A stretch of DNA of 64,000 nucleotides from Parafrankia irregularis (GCF_001536285.1 NZ_FAOZ01000005.1:237813-301812), one strand, 5' to 3'; shown: positions 8,778 to 17,603, counted from the stretch's first letter. The notes: generated by a model not told the origin, from the sequence alone. Numbers and translations are program-made.

Positions 8778-9518
8778 TCAGGCGAGCGGAAGGTAGGCAC
8801 CGAGCAGAACGTCGGGAGCCTCCCGCGCCCGTTCCGCGGAGCCCGACCAGGCAATCTGCCCGTGTCTCAACACGATGACCCGGTCCGCGACGGTGAGTGC
8901 GCTGCGCACGTGCTGCTCCACGAGCAGCACGGCCAGTCCTCCGTCCGCCGCGGCCCGGACCACACCGAGCAGCCGTTCGGCCAGGCGCGGGGCCAGGCCG
9001 AGGGACAGTTCGTCGGCCAGCAGCGCGGCGGGGCGGCGGGCGAGGGCCCGGGCCAGGGCCACCATCTGCTGCTGTCCGCCGGAGAGCAGCCCGGCCCGTC
9101 GGTCGAGGTGGCTTTCGAGCTCGGGGAACGTCTCCAGGGCGAGGCCGACGTCCGCGCGGCCGATCCGCAGGTTCTCCCGAACCGTGAGATTCATGATCAC
9201 CGACTTGTCCTCGGGGACGAGGGCGAGGCCGGCCCGCGCGCGCTGGTGCAGCGGCGCGGTCGTGATCTGGCCGCCCCAGCGGACGACGCCGGAGCGCGGC
9301 TGCAGCGCACCGCTCAGGGCCAGCAACGTCGTCGTCTTGCCGGCACCGTTCGGCCCGAGCAACGTGACGACCTCACCCGGCCACAGCTCCAGGTCGAGGT
9401 CACGCACCACCGGCCCGGCGTCCCCGTAGCCGGCCGACAGCCCGCGCGCGCTCAGGACGGGTGTGCCGCTCCTGGGCCCCGCGTCGGGGACCGCGCGCGG
9501 CCCCATGCCGGGGGTCAA
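8778..9518 (-). CDS. livF: Branched-chain amino-acid ABC transporter ATP-binding protein LivF
   Basis: A 246-residue ABC ATPase of the LivF subfamily. It has Walker A GPNGAGKT (55-62), the LivF-typical LVPEDKSVIMNLTVREN region, signature LSGGQQQ (145-151), Walker B AALLADE (164-170) and switch histidine in VEQHV. It energises uptake by the fused LivHM permease with the LivG domain. Its ATG overlaps the stop of the upstream fusion gene by four bases (ATGA), indicating translational coupling. An ADEL in place of the usual LDEP in Walker B-D is a small departure from consensus. Confidence 0.93.
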   Translation of the reverse strand: MTPGMGPRAVPDAGPRSGTPVLSARGLSAGYGDAGPVVRDLDLELWPGEVVTLLGPNGAGKTTTLLALSGALQPRSGVVRWGGQITTAPLHQRARAGLALVPEDKSVIMNLTVRENLRIGRADVGLALETFPELESHLDRRAGLLSGGQQQMVALARALARRPAALLADELSLGLAPRLAERLLGVVRAAADGGLAVLLVEQHVRSALTVADRVIVLRHGQIAWSGSAERAREAPDVLLGAYLPLA

Positions 9519-12500
9519 CGCCTGGTTCCGGCGGCCGGGCCGGCCGGGCCGGTCGGACTGCTCGCGACGGCCGGGTCGGCCGGTCCCAGGTACGCGTCGC
9601 GCACCCGTTCGTTGACGCGGATCTGGCCGGGCGTGCCGCGCGCGATCACCTCGCCACCGTCGAGGACCACGACCTGGTCACAGATCCGCATCACCACCTC
9701 CATGTCGTGCTCGTTGAGCAGGATGCCCAGGCCCCAGTGGTCCGCGAGCCGGCGCAGCAGCGTCGCGACTCCCGCGCTCTCGTTCTCGTCCAGCCCCGCG
9801 CACGGCTCGTCGAGGAGGAGGACGGACGGGCAGGTCGCGACGGCGCGGGCGATCGCCAGCAGGCGGCGGCGGCCGTAGGGCAGCTCCGACACCGGGCGGA
9901 GCAGGTCGGCGCGGAGCCCGAACGCCTCGACCGCGGCCGCCGCGGCGGCCGGCAGTGGACGGGCCCGGGGCAGCACGAGGTCCCCCAGGTAGGCGCGGGC
10001 GTCCCGTGGGTCGCAGGCGGCCTGGATGTTCTCCATGACGGTGAGGTCCTCGAAAAGCTCCAGGTTCTGGAACGACCTGCTGATACCCGCCCGGGCGCGC
10101 AGATGGGCCGGCAGGCGGTCGAGGCGGGCCTCACCGAGCATCAGCGACTGCGAGACCGACCCCGTGTAGCCGGTGATCGCGTCAATCACTGTGGTCTTTC
10201 CGGCGCCGTTCGGGCCGATGACGCCGACGATCTGGCCTGGCTCCACCCGCAGATCGACGCCGCGGATCACTTCCACCGCACCGAAGCGCACCGAGAGCCC
10301 CCAGGCGGAGAGCGTCGCCGGCCGGGCCGGATACCCGACCGATCCGACCTGGCGCATCGGCCCGGTCTCCAGCCCGGTGGCTACCAGCCCCGCGGGAGCA
10401 GCGGGCTGGGCCGGAGCGGCGGGCTGGGTGGGAGCGGCGGGCTGGGTGGGAGCGGCGGGCTGGGTGGGAGCGGCGGGCTGGGTGGGAGGAACCGGAGCGG
10501 CGCGGGCTACCGGAGCGGCCGAAGCGGCGGCGGCGGTGCCGATCGCCGGCACCGCGCCGAGAAGCCGGGTGACCCGGGCGGCGTCCGCGGCCGCGCGCCG
10601 CTCGAGGGCGGCCGGGAAACGGCGCTCAAGCACACGCCGGGCGTTGCGGGCGTTCTCCGGCGCCATGCCGCCGCCCGACCGGGACAGCACGGTGACGAGC
10701 ACCAGACCGCCGATCAGCGGGACGTAGCGGTCGAGATCCGCGAGCCAGTCGACGATGCGCCCGCCCGCCGCGAAGGCGACGCCCGCGCAGACGGCGGCCG
10801 TCAGCCAGGGCAGCGCACGCCCGGCCAGGCGCCCGGCGCCACGCGGCCCGGACTCGCCCGCGCCCGGCGCCGGCTCACCCGCTGGCCACCTCTCAGACCC
10901 GCCCGCCGGCCTGCTCGCCGGTCCGCCCACCGGCGCCGGCCGGCGCGGCGCGACCGCGCGCCCGACGGCCAGGCCGATGATCGCGGCGAGCGCGGCCAGC
11001 AGCAGCCGCAGGACGGCACCCAGCTGCGCCAGCAGGCTTCCCACCCAGGCGCCGATGCGGGTCGCCAGCGCGTCGGCGGCCATCGTCGCGCCGGCGAAGG
11101 CGCCGCTGGTCCAGCCGACCCCGCCCACCACCGCGTAGGCGATCAGCAGGATCGACGCGAACGGCGAGAACAGCCCGCCACCGTAGTCGATGTTGCCCCG
11201 CTCACCGTAGGCGTAGAAGGCGTACAGCACCCCGCCGAAGCCGGCGATCGCCGCCGAGAGCGCGAAGGCGTAGATCTTCGCTCCGACGACGCTGATCCCG
11301 AGGGCGGCCGCCGCACGCTCGTTCGTCCGCACAGCGATCAGCCGCCGGCCCGCCCGTCCGCGCCGCAGGTTCGCGACGAGCAGCGCCAGCACGGTGAAGG
11401 CCAGCAGGGACAGGGTGGCGAAGCCACGCGGGTCGGAGACCTTGTCCAGGTGGACGCCGAGGAGGGTGGCGTCGCCGACCTCGGTGCCCTCCAGCCTGGA
11501 GAGGTCACCGAAAAGGTCACCGAGCGGGCTCGGTGGCGCCGGCGAGTGGTACCCGCGCTGGAACAGCAGGGCGTCCACCGCGGCACCGAGGCCGAGGGTG
11601 ACGACGGCGAGCTGCAGGCCCCGGGTCCGCAGCGCCGGCAGCGCGAACAGCACCCCGACGAGCGCCGTCCCGGCGACCCCGACGACGAGCGCCGCCTCCA
11701 GCGGCCACCCCTGCACCGCCACGAGTCGTCCGGCGATCAGGGCCGCCGTCCCGGAGAAGGCGAGCTGGGCGAGGGAGAGCTGGCCGGTGAAGCCGACCAG
11801 CACCACCACGGAAAGAATGATCATGGCCCAGATGGCGTTCGCGTTCAGCGCGTTCACCCAGGGCGCCGGCAGCAGCCACCAGATGCAGACGAGCGCGCCG
11901 GCCACCGCGGCACCCAGCGCCCGCCAGTACACCCGGCCGCTGCCCAGCGACGGATGACGCTCGGCGACATGCCCGCGGTCGGGAATACCGCGCCCGCGTA
12001 CCGCCAGATAGAACACGATCACCGCCAGCGGAACAGCCCGGTCCACACCCCGCCAGACGGGATGGTCCGCCACCAGGTGAACCTGCAGCTCCAGCTCCAC
12101 CGCGGCGAGCGCCAGCGCGCCGACGAGCACCGCCGGCAGTGATCTGAACCGGGCGACCAGGGCGACGGCCAGGCCCGGCACGATCAGCAGCATCAGCCCA
12201 CCGGCCGACAGCGGGTTCTGCAGCGGCGCCAGCAGCACACCGCCGAGCCCGGCCAGCGCGGACCCGGCGAGCCAGGCCCAGCTCGCCACGGCGTCCGGCG
12301 ACCAGCCCAGGGTCGCCGCGGCCCGCGCGTTCTCCGTCACCGCGGTCGCCGCGAGCCCGAGCGTGGTGAACCGGAACACCGCCCACAGCCCCGCCACCAC
12401 CACGACCACCACCGCGAGGCGGGTGAAGACGTCCACACCCACCGCGGTGTCGAACAACGTCACCTTGGACGTCGGCAGGACTGTCGGCGAGTTCCGCACG

Positions 12501-12859
12501 TCGCTGCCGTACATCAGGGTCAGCGACGACTGGATGACGATGAGCAGTCCGAGCGTGGCCATCAGGCGCAGCACGGCCGTCGCCTGGCGCATCGGGCGGA
12601 GCACCAGGTGCTGGAAGGCGACCCCGATGGCCATCGTGGAGCCGACGGCGAGCAGCGCCGCCAGTGCCCGCGGCAGCCCCCAGACGCTGCTCGCGCCGTG
12701 GAACGCGTAGGCGGACCAGGCCAGCAGCGCACCCTGCGCCATGTTCAGGACACCTGCGCCCCGCTGCACCACCACGACACCCGTGGCGACCAGTGCGTAA
12801 AGGGCACCGGTGCCCAGGCTCAACAGGACGTAGCCCATGACGTCGTTCACGGCCACCAC
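9515..12859 (-). CDS. LivH-LivM-LivG triple fusion: ABC transporter permease-permease-ATPase
   Basis: One 1114-residue ORF joins three normally separate subunits of a branched-chain amino-acid-type transporter. Residues ~1-290 are a LivH permease (ALYALVATGVVVVQRGAGVLNMAQGA). Residues ~305-690 are a LivM permease (NAIWAMIILSVVVLVGFTGQLSLAQ, then RRLIAVRTNERAAAALGI). About 160 linker residues follow, including PTQPAA hexapeptide repeats. Residues ~850-1090 are LivG, with Walker A GPNGAGKT (882-889), the LivG-style signature ELPYGRRRLL, Walker B LLLDEP and H-loop NEHD. Permease-ATPase fusions are known in actinobacteria; a three-part fusion is unusual. It is coupled to livF by ATGA overlap. The GTG start is uncertain within a few codons. 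Confidence 0.92.
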   Translation of the reverse strand: MVAVNDVMGYVLLSLGTGALYALVATGVVVVQRGAGVLNMAQGALLAWSAYAFHGASSVWGLPRALAALLAVGSTMAIGVAFQHLVLRPMRQATAVLRLMATLGLLIVIQSSLTLMYGSDVRNSPTVLPTSKVTLFDTAVGVDVFTRLAVVVVVVAGLWAVFRFTTLGLAATAVTENARAAATLGWSPDAVASWAWLAGSALAGLGGVLLAPLQNPLSAGGLMLLIVPGLAVALVARFRSLPAVLVGALALAAVELELQVHLVADHPVWRGVDRAVPLAVIVFYLAVRGRGIPDRGHVAERHPSLGSGRVYWRALGAAVAGALVCIWWLLPAPWVNALNANAIWAMIILSVVVLVGFTGQLSLAQLAFSGTAALIAGRLVAVQGWPLEAALVVGVAGTALVGVLFALPALRTRGLQLAVVTLGLGAAVDALLFQRGYHSPAPPSPLGDLFGDLSRLEGTEVGDATLLGVHLDKVSDPRGFATLSLLAFTVLALLVANLRRGRAGRRLIAVRTNERAAAALGISVVGAKIYAFALSAAIAGFGGVLYAFYAYGERGNIDYGGGLFSPFASILLIAYAVVGGVGWTSGAFAGATMAADALATRIGAWVGSLLAQLGAVLRLLLAALAAIIGLAVGRAVAPRRPAPVGGPASRPAGGSERWPAGEPAPGAGESGPRGAGRLAGRALPWLTAAVCAGVAFAAGGRIVDWLADLDRYVPLIGGLVLVTVLSRSGGGMAPENARNARRVLERRFPAALERRAAADAARVTRLLGAVPAIGTAAAASAAPVARAAPVPPTQPAAPTQPAAPTQPAAPTQPAAPAQPAAPAGLVATGLETGPMRQVGSVGYPARPATLSAWGLSVRFGAVEVIRGVDLRVEPGQIVGVIGPNGAGKTTVIDAITGYTGSVSQSLMLGEARLDRLPAHLRARAGISRSFQNLELFEDLTVMENIQAACDPRDARAYLGDLVLPRARPLPAAAAAAVEAFGLRADLLRPVSELPYGRRRLLAIARAVATCPSVLLLDEPCAGLDENESAGVATLLRRLADHWGLGILLNEHDMEVVMRICDQVVVLDGGEVIARGTPGQIRVNERVRDAYLGPADPAVASSPTGPAGPAAGTRR
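10398..10488. repeat. 18-bp tandem repeat in the fusion linker
   Basis: Five copies of an 18-bp unit (core GCGGGCTGGGTGGGAGCG on the plus strand) encode PTQPAA hexapeptides between the LivM and LivG parts. Copies are nearly identical, and the period keeps the frame. Confidence 0.9.
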
Positions 12860-12867
12860 CTCGCATC

Positions 12868-12884
12868 ACACCGGTGGCCGGTGT
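12868..12884. promoter_or_regulatory. Perfect palindrome just upstream of the Liv fusion gene
   Basis: ACACCGG-TGG-CCGGTGT, 7-bp arms around 3 bases, ends 9 bp before the GTG start of the livHMG gene. It could be an operator for a dimeric repressor or a leader hairpin. The remaining 320 bp up to the TerD-CAP stop hold no credible ORF and must include the liv promoter. Confidence 0.4.
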
Positions 12885-13208
12885 CTGCCTGCGCTCAAGG
12901 AGGGCCACGAGCGCCTCCGGACATGGCCCACGAACGCGACGTGGACCCACCTGATCAACGCGAACAACCCTGATCACGGATCACGGTGACAGCTGGGAAC
13001 GTATGGTCACAAAGACCTGCTCGGCAAGCAAACCACCCACAATTTGCGATCTCCGGCCCCGCCCGGCCCGATTCGCGGTCGGCGTGGTCAGGACCTTCGG
13101 CTCGACGCGGCCACCGCAATCGGACCTACGCCACATCCGCCACAGGCCCCGCGCACACCTGTCGGTGGCACCACGACCGGGTACCTGATCACCTCCGCAC
13201 CCGGAGGA

Positions 13209-14165
13209 TCACCTGGGCGACCCGAAGACCTGCGTCCAGTAGACGCCGTACTCGCCTCCCTCGACCCGGCCGACGCCGAGCTGACGAACCTGCGGCCGCA
13301 GGATGTTCGCCCGGTGCCCAGGGCTGTCCATCCAGCCGGCGACGACCTCGCGTGCCGTCCGCTGACCGGCGGCGATGTTCTCGGCGACCACCGAGTAGTC
13401 GTAACCGGCGGCCCGGACCCGGTCGGCGACGCTGATCCCCTCCGGGGTGTCGTGGGCGAAGAAGCCGCGGGCGGCCATGTCCGCGCTGTGCCGGGCGGCC
13501 GCCGCGGCCAGCCGGGGCTCGGCGGTCAGCGCGGCCAGCCCCGCCCGGGCGCGTTCGGCGTTGGTGAGCGCCAGCACCTCGGCGAGGACGTCCCCCGGGG
13601 CCGCGGGCGGCGGAACCGGCGCCGACCGCCCGGAAGCGGGCACCTGCGCCGACCGCCCGGGAGCGGGCGCCGGGGGCGAGTCGTCCACGTCGACGCCGAA
13701 GTCACGGGCGAGGCCGGCCAGCCCGTCCGCGTACCCGGCGCCGAGCGCTCGCAGCTTCCAGCCCGGCCCGCGCCGGTAGATCTCGGCGATCTGCAGGACC
13801 GTCTGGGTGCCGAGCGGCGGCGGGCGCAGGGTTGCGACGGTGCGGCCGGCGGCGCTGACAGTCGCCTGCGGCGATGGCAGCCGGCCGAAGGGCGTGACGC
13901 CGTCCGCCGGGCTGGCCACGAGCACGACCCGCTCGGCACCCGGGCGCAGCCGGCTCAGATCGAGCTCGATGGCCGGCGAGCCCGGCGTGGCGCGCAGCAT
14001 GACGCCTGGTGCCGACCGCTGGTTGTAGAAGACCATGTCCCGATCGCCGGACACCCGCCCGTCCGGCCCGAGCACGAGCGCCGAGAGATCGAAGGGGCCT
14101 GGCAGCTCCATGGAGATCACGGTGCCGGACAGCTCGGTGTTGGCTCCGGACACGAGCTCCGCCAT
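13209..14165 (-). CDS. TerD-domain / CAP (SCP-like) domain fusion protein
   Basis: A 318-residue protein with two unrelated domains. Residues ~1-155 are a TerD/stress-protein domain (GANTELSG start, DLSALVLGPDGRVSGDRDMVFYNQ, ELDLSRLRPGAERVVLVAS), a Ca2+-binding fold. After a Pro-rich linker (~160-185) a CAP/SCP domain follows, with LTNAERARAGLAAL, HSADMAARGFFAHDTP, ENIAAG and GWMDSPGHRANIL. No signal peptide is present, although CAP domains are usually extracellular, so location is unclear. The chosen ATG has a GGGAGG ribosome site 6 bases upstream; the longer reading frame to 14234 lacks conserved sequence. TerD proteins are linked to stress and tellurite phenotypes; the function of this pairing is unknown. 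Confidence 0.85.
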   Translation of the reverse strand: MAELVSGANTELSGTVISMELPGPFDLSALVLGPDGRVSGDRDMVFYNQRSAPGVMLRATPGSPAIELDLSRLRPGAERVVLVASPADGVTPFGRLPSPQATVSAAGRTVATLRPPPLGTQTVLQIAEIYRRGPGWKLRALGAGYADGLAGLARDFGVDVDDSPPAPAPGRSAQVPASGRSAPVPPPAAPGDVLAEVLALTNAERARAGLAALTAEPRLAAAAARHSADMAARGFFAHDTPEGISVADRVRAAGYDYSVVAENIAAGQRTAREVVAGWMDSPGHRANILRPQVRQLGVGRVEGGEYGVYWTQVFGSPR

Positions 14166-14355
14166 CTGGCCTCCCGCTCCTGGGTGCCGCCGCACCGCCC
14201 GCACCGCCCGACCGCGCGCACCGCGCGACCGCACCGCCCATCCGGGTCAGAGCCCGCACCGGCTACAACGAGTGGCCGGGCCCGAGGTTCCCCGGGCGCA
14301 ACCCGGCCAGGTCAGACTGCCCGTCAGGCAGTCAGGCGGTCCGCCAGACCGCCCG

Positions 14356-15450
14356 TCAGACCACCCGACCGCGCAGGACGACCAGCTCCGGGGCGCGCAG
14401 CACGCGGACGTCGGCGGTCGGGTCGGCCGGGTACACCACGAGATCGGCCGAGGCGCCCTCGTCCAGGCCCGGTCGGCCCAGCCAGCGGCGGGCGTCCCAG
14501 CAGGCCGCACCGAGCGCCGCGCGGGGCGGGAGCCCGGCGGCGACGAGCTCCGCGACCTCGTCGGCGACCAGGCCGTGGGGCAGCGAGCCGCCCGCGTCCG
14601 TGCCGACGTAGATCGGGATGCCCGCCTCGAAGGCGCTGGCGACCGTGTCGTACCGGCGGGCGTGCAGGTCACGCATGTGCCGGGCGTAGGCGGGGAACTT
14701 CTCCTCGGCACCGGCCGCAATCTGGGGGAACGTCGCGATGTTCACCAGGGTCGGCACGATCGCGATGCCGCGCTGGGCGAACAGCCCGATGGTCTCGCCG
14801 GTGAGCCCGGTGGCGTGCTCGACGCAGTCGATGCCGGCGAGGGCGAGATCGACCAGCGAGCTCTCGGCGAAACAGTGTGCGGTGACCCGGGCGCCGGCCG
14901 CGTGGGCGGTCTCGATGGCCGCACGGGCCGCTTCCGCCGGCCAGCAGGGCGCCAGATCACCCTCGGCGCGGTCGATCCAGTCGCCGACCAGCTTGACCCA
15001 ACCGTCCCCACGACGAGCCTGCTCGGCGACCTCGGCCGTGAGATCGCCCGGCTCCACCTCGGCGGCGTAGCCGCGCAGGTAACGCCTGGGGCGGGCGATG
15101 TGCCGGCCGGCGCGGATCAGCCGTGGCAGCTCCGGGCGCTCGTCGATCCACCGGGTGTCCGACGGTGATCCCGCGTCGCGCAGCAGCAGGGCGCCGCTGG
15201 CCCGGTCGGCGAGGATCTGTTCCTCGGCGGTCCGGGCGTCGGTGGCGCCGGTGGAGACGAGGCCGACATGGCAGTGGGCGTCGACCAGGCCGGGAACCGC
15301 CCAGCCCGAAAGGGTCCGGACGTCCCGCGCGGCAGCGCCGACCGGCGCGGTGAAGGTCACCCGCCCGTCGACGACCCAGACGTCGTCCCGCACGTCCTCG
15401 GGCCCGACGAGAACCCGCCCGGTGATCCGCAGTGTCGGCGTGGTGGTCAC
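14356..15450 (-). CDS. Metal-dependent amidohydrolase family protein
   Basis: A 364-residue amidohydrolase. Evidence: the N-terminal beta strand and metal site WAVPGLVDAHCHVGL (HxH), a lysine in DGWVKLVGDW (candidate bridging ligand), His in ARVTAHCFAESS and CVEHATGL, and an aspartate in IYVGTDAGGSLPHG. The C-terminal part (ADLVVYPADPTADV) completes the small beta domain. Related enzymes include imidazolonepropionase-like and prolidase-like hydrolases; the substrate is not predictable. GTG 15450 is preferred because AAGGA lies 7 bases upstream; the ORF could extend to 15570 without conserved sequence. No operon partner is obvious, and the TerD-CAP gene lies 190 bp downstream. Confidence 0.85.
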   Translation of the reverse strand: MTTTPTLRITGRVLVGPEDVRDDVWVVDGRVTFTAPVGAAARDVRTLSGWAVPGLVDAHCHVGLVSTGATDARTAEEQILADRASGALLLRDAGSPSDTRWIDERPELPRLIRAGRHIARPRRYLRGYAAEVEPGDLTAEVAEQARRGDGWVKLVGDWIDRAEGDLAPCWPAEAARAAIETAHAAGARVTAHCFAESSLVDLALAGIDCVEHATGLTGETIGLFAQRGIAIVPTLVNIATFPQIAAGAEEKFPAYARHMRDLHARRYDTVASAFEAGIPIYVGTDAGGSLPHGLVADEVAELVAAGLPPRAALGAACWDARRWLGRPGLDEGASADLVVYPADPTADVRVLRAPELVVLRGRVV

Positions 15451-15719
15451 ACCACCATCCTTCACCCGGGCCGGCCCGCGACCACCACCACGGCACCCCG
15501 CTTCACCGAGTGCGGCAAAGGCCACATAGAGTCCGCGGCGGAATCCTGGGACGCGGCGGATCCGGGCCACCAGCGTGGGCTTTCGCGAAGCCGGGTCGCT
15601 GGAAGGCGAACCTCGCCCGCACGGCCACCCATCGAAGATCCCGCACCGCCACCCAGCACCAGCACTTCATCTCAAGCTGGACAAAAGGGGCGTAGATGCA
15701 CCTGGCGATCCGCAAGAAG

Positions 15720-15772
15720 TTGGGATCCTGGTTGCCGGAACGACGAAAATCCTTCGCTCTTGCGACTCGCCA
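15720..15772. repeat. Dispersed intergenic hairpin element, copy 5
   Basis: GGGATCCTGGTTG...CGACGAAAATCC (8 of 12 inner positions pairing), followed by CTTCGCTCTTGCGACTCGCC. The tail matches inverted copy 3 at 8.53 kb almost base for base. The element lies in the 419-bp gap between the roadblock gene and the amidohydrolase gene, both on the minus strand. Nothing else was recognised in that gap. Confidence 0.78.
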
Positions 15773-15869
15773 AACCGGGCCACCCGCGCGGCGGTGACCT
15801 CGGCTCAGGCCCGGCGAGCCCTCACCTCGGGTAGCGGCAGGTCCTCGGCCACCGCGCCGCGTCCGCCGC

Positions 15870-16241
15870 TCAGATGTCGAGGGACGACTCGATGGTGCGC
15901 AGCCGGTGCCGGGCCATCGCGAGGTTGGCGCGCGACTTGTCGAGGACCAGGTAGAGGAACAGCCCCCGCCCGGTGTGGCTCTGCAGCAGGCGGATCAGGT
16001 GGTACTGCCGCCCGAGGGTGATCAGGATGTCCTCGACGGTGTCGGCGAGCCCCAGGCTCTCCATCGTCCGGATCTTCGCCCGGATCAGGTCGGTGTTGCC
16101 GGCGGCGGCCACCTCCAGGTCGAAGCTGTGGCTGCTGCCCAGGGTGCCGAGAGTCATCCCGCTGGTGAAGTCCACCAGGGCGACCCCGATCGCACCCTCG
16201 GTGGCCATTGCCTCCTTGAGGGCTACGTCGACGCTGTTCAC
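15870..16241 (-). CDS. Roadblock/LC7-domain protein
   Basis: A 123-residue protein with the roadblock/LC7 fold: VALKEAMATEGAIGVALVDFTSGMTLGTL, then DLIRAKIRTMESLGL and a C-terminal sheet (YHLIRLL, GLFLYLVLDKSRANLAMARHRL). Such proteins regulate small Ras-like GTPases; in actinomycetes they often sit in conservon-type operons, but no GTPase or histidine kinase is adjacent here. GTG 16241 is chosen because GGGAGGAACT immediately precedes it; the reading frame to 16436 adds 65 nonconserved residues. The phrasing LIRLLQSHTGRGLFLYLVLD suggests a variant close to those predicted to sense or scaffold rather than the MglB type. Confidence 0.8.
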   Translation of the reverse strand: MNSVDVALKEAMATEGAIGVALVDFTSGMTLGTLGSSHSFDLEVAAAGNTDLIRAKIRTMESLGLADTVEDILITLGRQYHLIRLLQSHTGRGLFLYLVLDKSRANLAMARHRLRTIESSLDI

Positions 16242-16545
16242 AGTTCCTCCCGCACGAGTCTCCCGAGCGTTCGGAGCGTCTCGCTCCGAGAGCTCCCATG
16301 AGCTTTCCGGCTGCGCCGGTGCGGCGACGGCCACGGCCACCGTCGACCGCCCGGTCCGGGTGCTCTCCGCCCGCCGGCGCATCCCGGCCCACAGGCCGAT
16401 GCGCTCGGCCCGATCACCGAGCACGGTCACGACCACGCACCCACCTTCGGGTGCACGAATCCGTCACCCACCGCCAGAAGCTCCGATCTCGGCAACGCTA
16501 GCCAGATCCGGATCACCAGCGAACGGCAATGATCACAACTAAGTA

Positions 16546-16584
16546 AAAAATCTGACCGTATGACGCAGGTCCGCGACGGTCAGT
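16546..16584 (-). terminator. Rho-independent terminator of the LysR gene
   Basis: On the minus strand CTGACCGT pairs perfectly with ACGGTCAG (plus 16577-16584 with 16553-16560). A T-rich run (ATTTTTT, plus 16546-16552) follows at once. The stem overlaps the lysR stop codon. It is the only hairpin plus U-tract terminator of textbook form that I found in this window. The A/T-rich patch stands out in the surrounding DNA. Confidence 0.8.
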
Positions 16585-17512
16585 CCGGCAGCAGATCGGT
16601 TCCAGGCGGGAGGGTTCCGGCCGCGGCTGTGCTCTTCAGGTAGGCCCGCAGGCTGCGCCGCAGCTCACGGGCCGCCTGCGGCGGCTCGACATCGCGCCGG
16701 TGCGCGAGCCCGATCGTCCGGTGCAGGCCCGGCGGGGCGAACGAGGTGCTGCGCAGCCGCTGCCGCCGGGCGACCATGCTCGGGATGACGGCCGCGCCCA
16801 GACCGGCCTCGACGAAGCCGACGACCGCGTCCATCTCCCCGCCCTCGATGGCGAACGTCGGCTCGAACCCGCCCAGCCGGCAGGCCCCGACAGTGAACTC
16901 CCGCAGGTCGTAGCCGCGGCGGAACATCACCAGTGGCCGCCCGCGCAGGTCGCCCACCCGCAGCTGACCGTCTCGTGCGGGTGGCGGCGAGTTCTCCGAG
17001 GTGACCAGGACGAGGTCCTCGCGCAGCAGCGGAGTCGTCGACAGTGCCGGGTCCGAGCTGTGCAGCGGCAGGATGATCAGCGCGAGGTCCAGGTTCCCCT
17101 GCGCGAGGTTACGGACGAGGTCACGGGAGCCGCCCTCCTCGACGATCAGCCGGATGCCGGGGTACTCCCGGTGGAAGGCGTACAGCACGTCGGGCAGGAA
17201 GCCGGTGCACAGGCTGGGCGTCGCGCCCAGCCGGACGGTGCCGGTGCGCAGGTCCAGCAGCTCCTGCACCTGGCGGCGGGCCGTCTCGGTGTCGGCGAGG
17301 ATCCGACGTGCCAGCGGCAGCAGGGTCTCACCCGCCACCGTCAGTGTGATGTTCCCCCTCATTCGGTTGAAGAGTGGACTTCCCAGCTCCTGTTCCAGGG
17401 CACGGATCTGTTGCGAGAGGGAGGGCTGCGCCACGTGCTCACGCTCTGCCGCATGAGTGAAATGCCTGGTCTCGGCGACGGCGACGAAATACGCAAGCTG
17501 ATGAAGCTGCAC
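16580..17512 (-). CDS. LysR-family transcriptional regulator divergent from sdhCAB
   Basis: A 310-residue LTTR. The N-terminal winged helix begins VQLHQLAYFVAVAETRHFTHAAEREHVAQPSLSQQIRALE, the standard LysR layout, and the effector-binding domain runs from GTVRLGATPSL to the end. GTG 17512 is preferred because it gives the usual family N-terminus and leaves a 91-bp divergent spacer; the longer frame (to 17692) would overlap sdhC. The spacer contains a GATAG-N7-CTATC palindrome that fits the T-N11-A LTTR box, so the protein probably controls itself and sdhCAB. The coinducer is unknown. Confidence 0.9.
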   Translation of the reverse strand: MQLHQLAYFVAVAETRHFTHAAEREHVAQPSLSQQIRALEQELGSPLFNRMRGNITLTVAGETLLPLARRILADTETARRQVQELLDLRTGTVRLGATPSLCTGFLPDVLYAFHREYPGIRLIVEEGGSRDLVRNLAQGNLDLALIILPLHSSDPALSTTPLLREDLVLVTSENSPPPARDGQLRVGDLRGRPLVMFRRGYDLREFTVGACRLGGFEPTFAIEGGEMDAVVGFVEAGLGAAVIPSMVARRQRLRSTSFAPPGLHRTIGLAHRRDVEPPQAARELRRSLRAYLKSTAAAGTLPPGTDLLPD

Positions 17513-17529
17513 ACCTAAGAGTAGCCGAG

Positions 17530-17546
17530 GATAGGCAGAGGCTATC
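17530..17546. promoter_or_regulatory. Candidate LysR-type operator (T-N11-A palindrome) between lysR and sdhC
   Basis: GATAGGCAGAGGCTATC has perfect 5-bp arms and satisfies T-N11-A. A second dyad, GGTCC-N10-GGACC, lies at 17554-17573. Both sit in the 91-bp gap between the divergent LysR and sdhC starts, where an LTTR controlling both directions would bind. Confidence 0.5.
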
Positions 17547-17603
17547 GAGCTCAGGTCCATCATGTCTTGGACCACTCGGGAACTTATCCCTAGGGTTCGC
17601 AGC

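Noticed and set aside
9461-12142. 893-residue plus-strand ORF antisense to the Liv fusion gene
   Set aside because: It lacks any family-like sequence and is an artefact of high third-position GC, which suppresses stop codons in the opposite frame.
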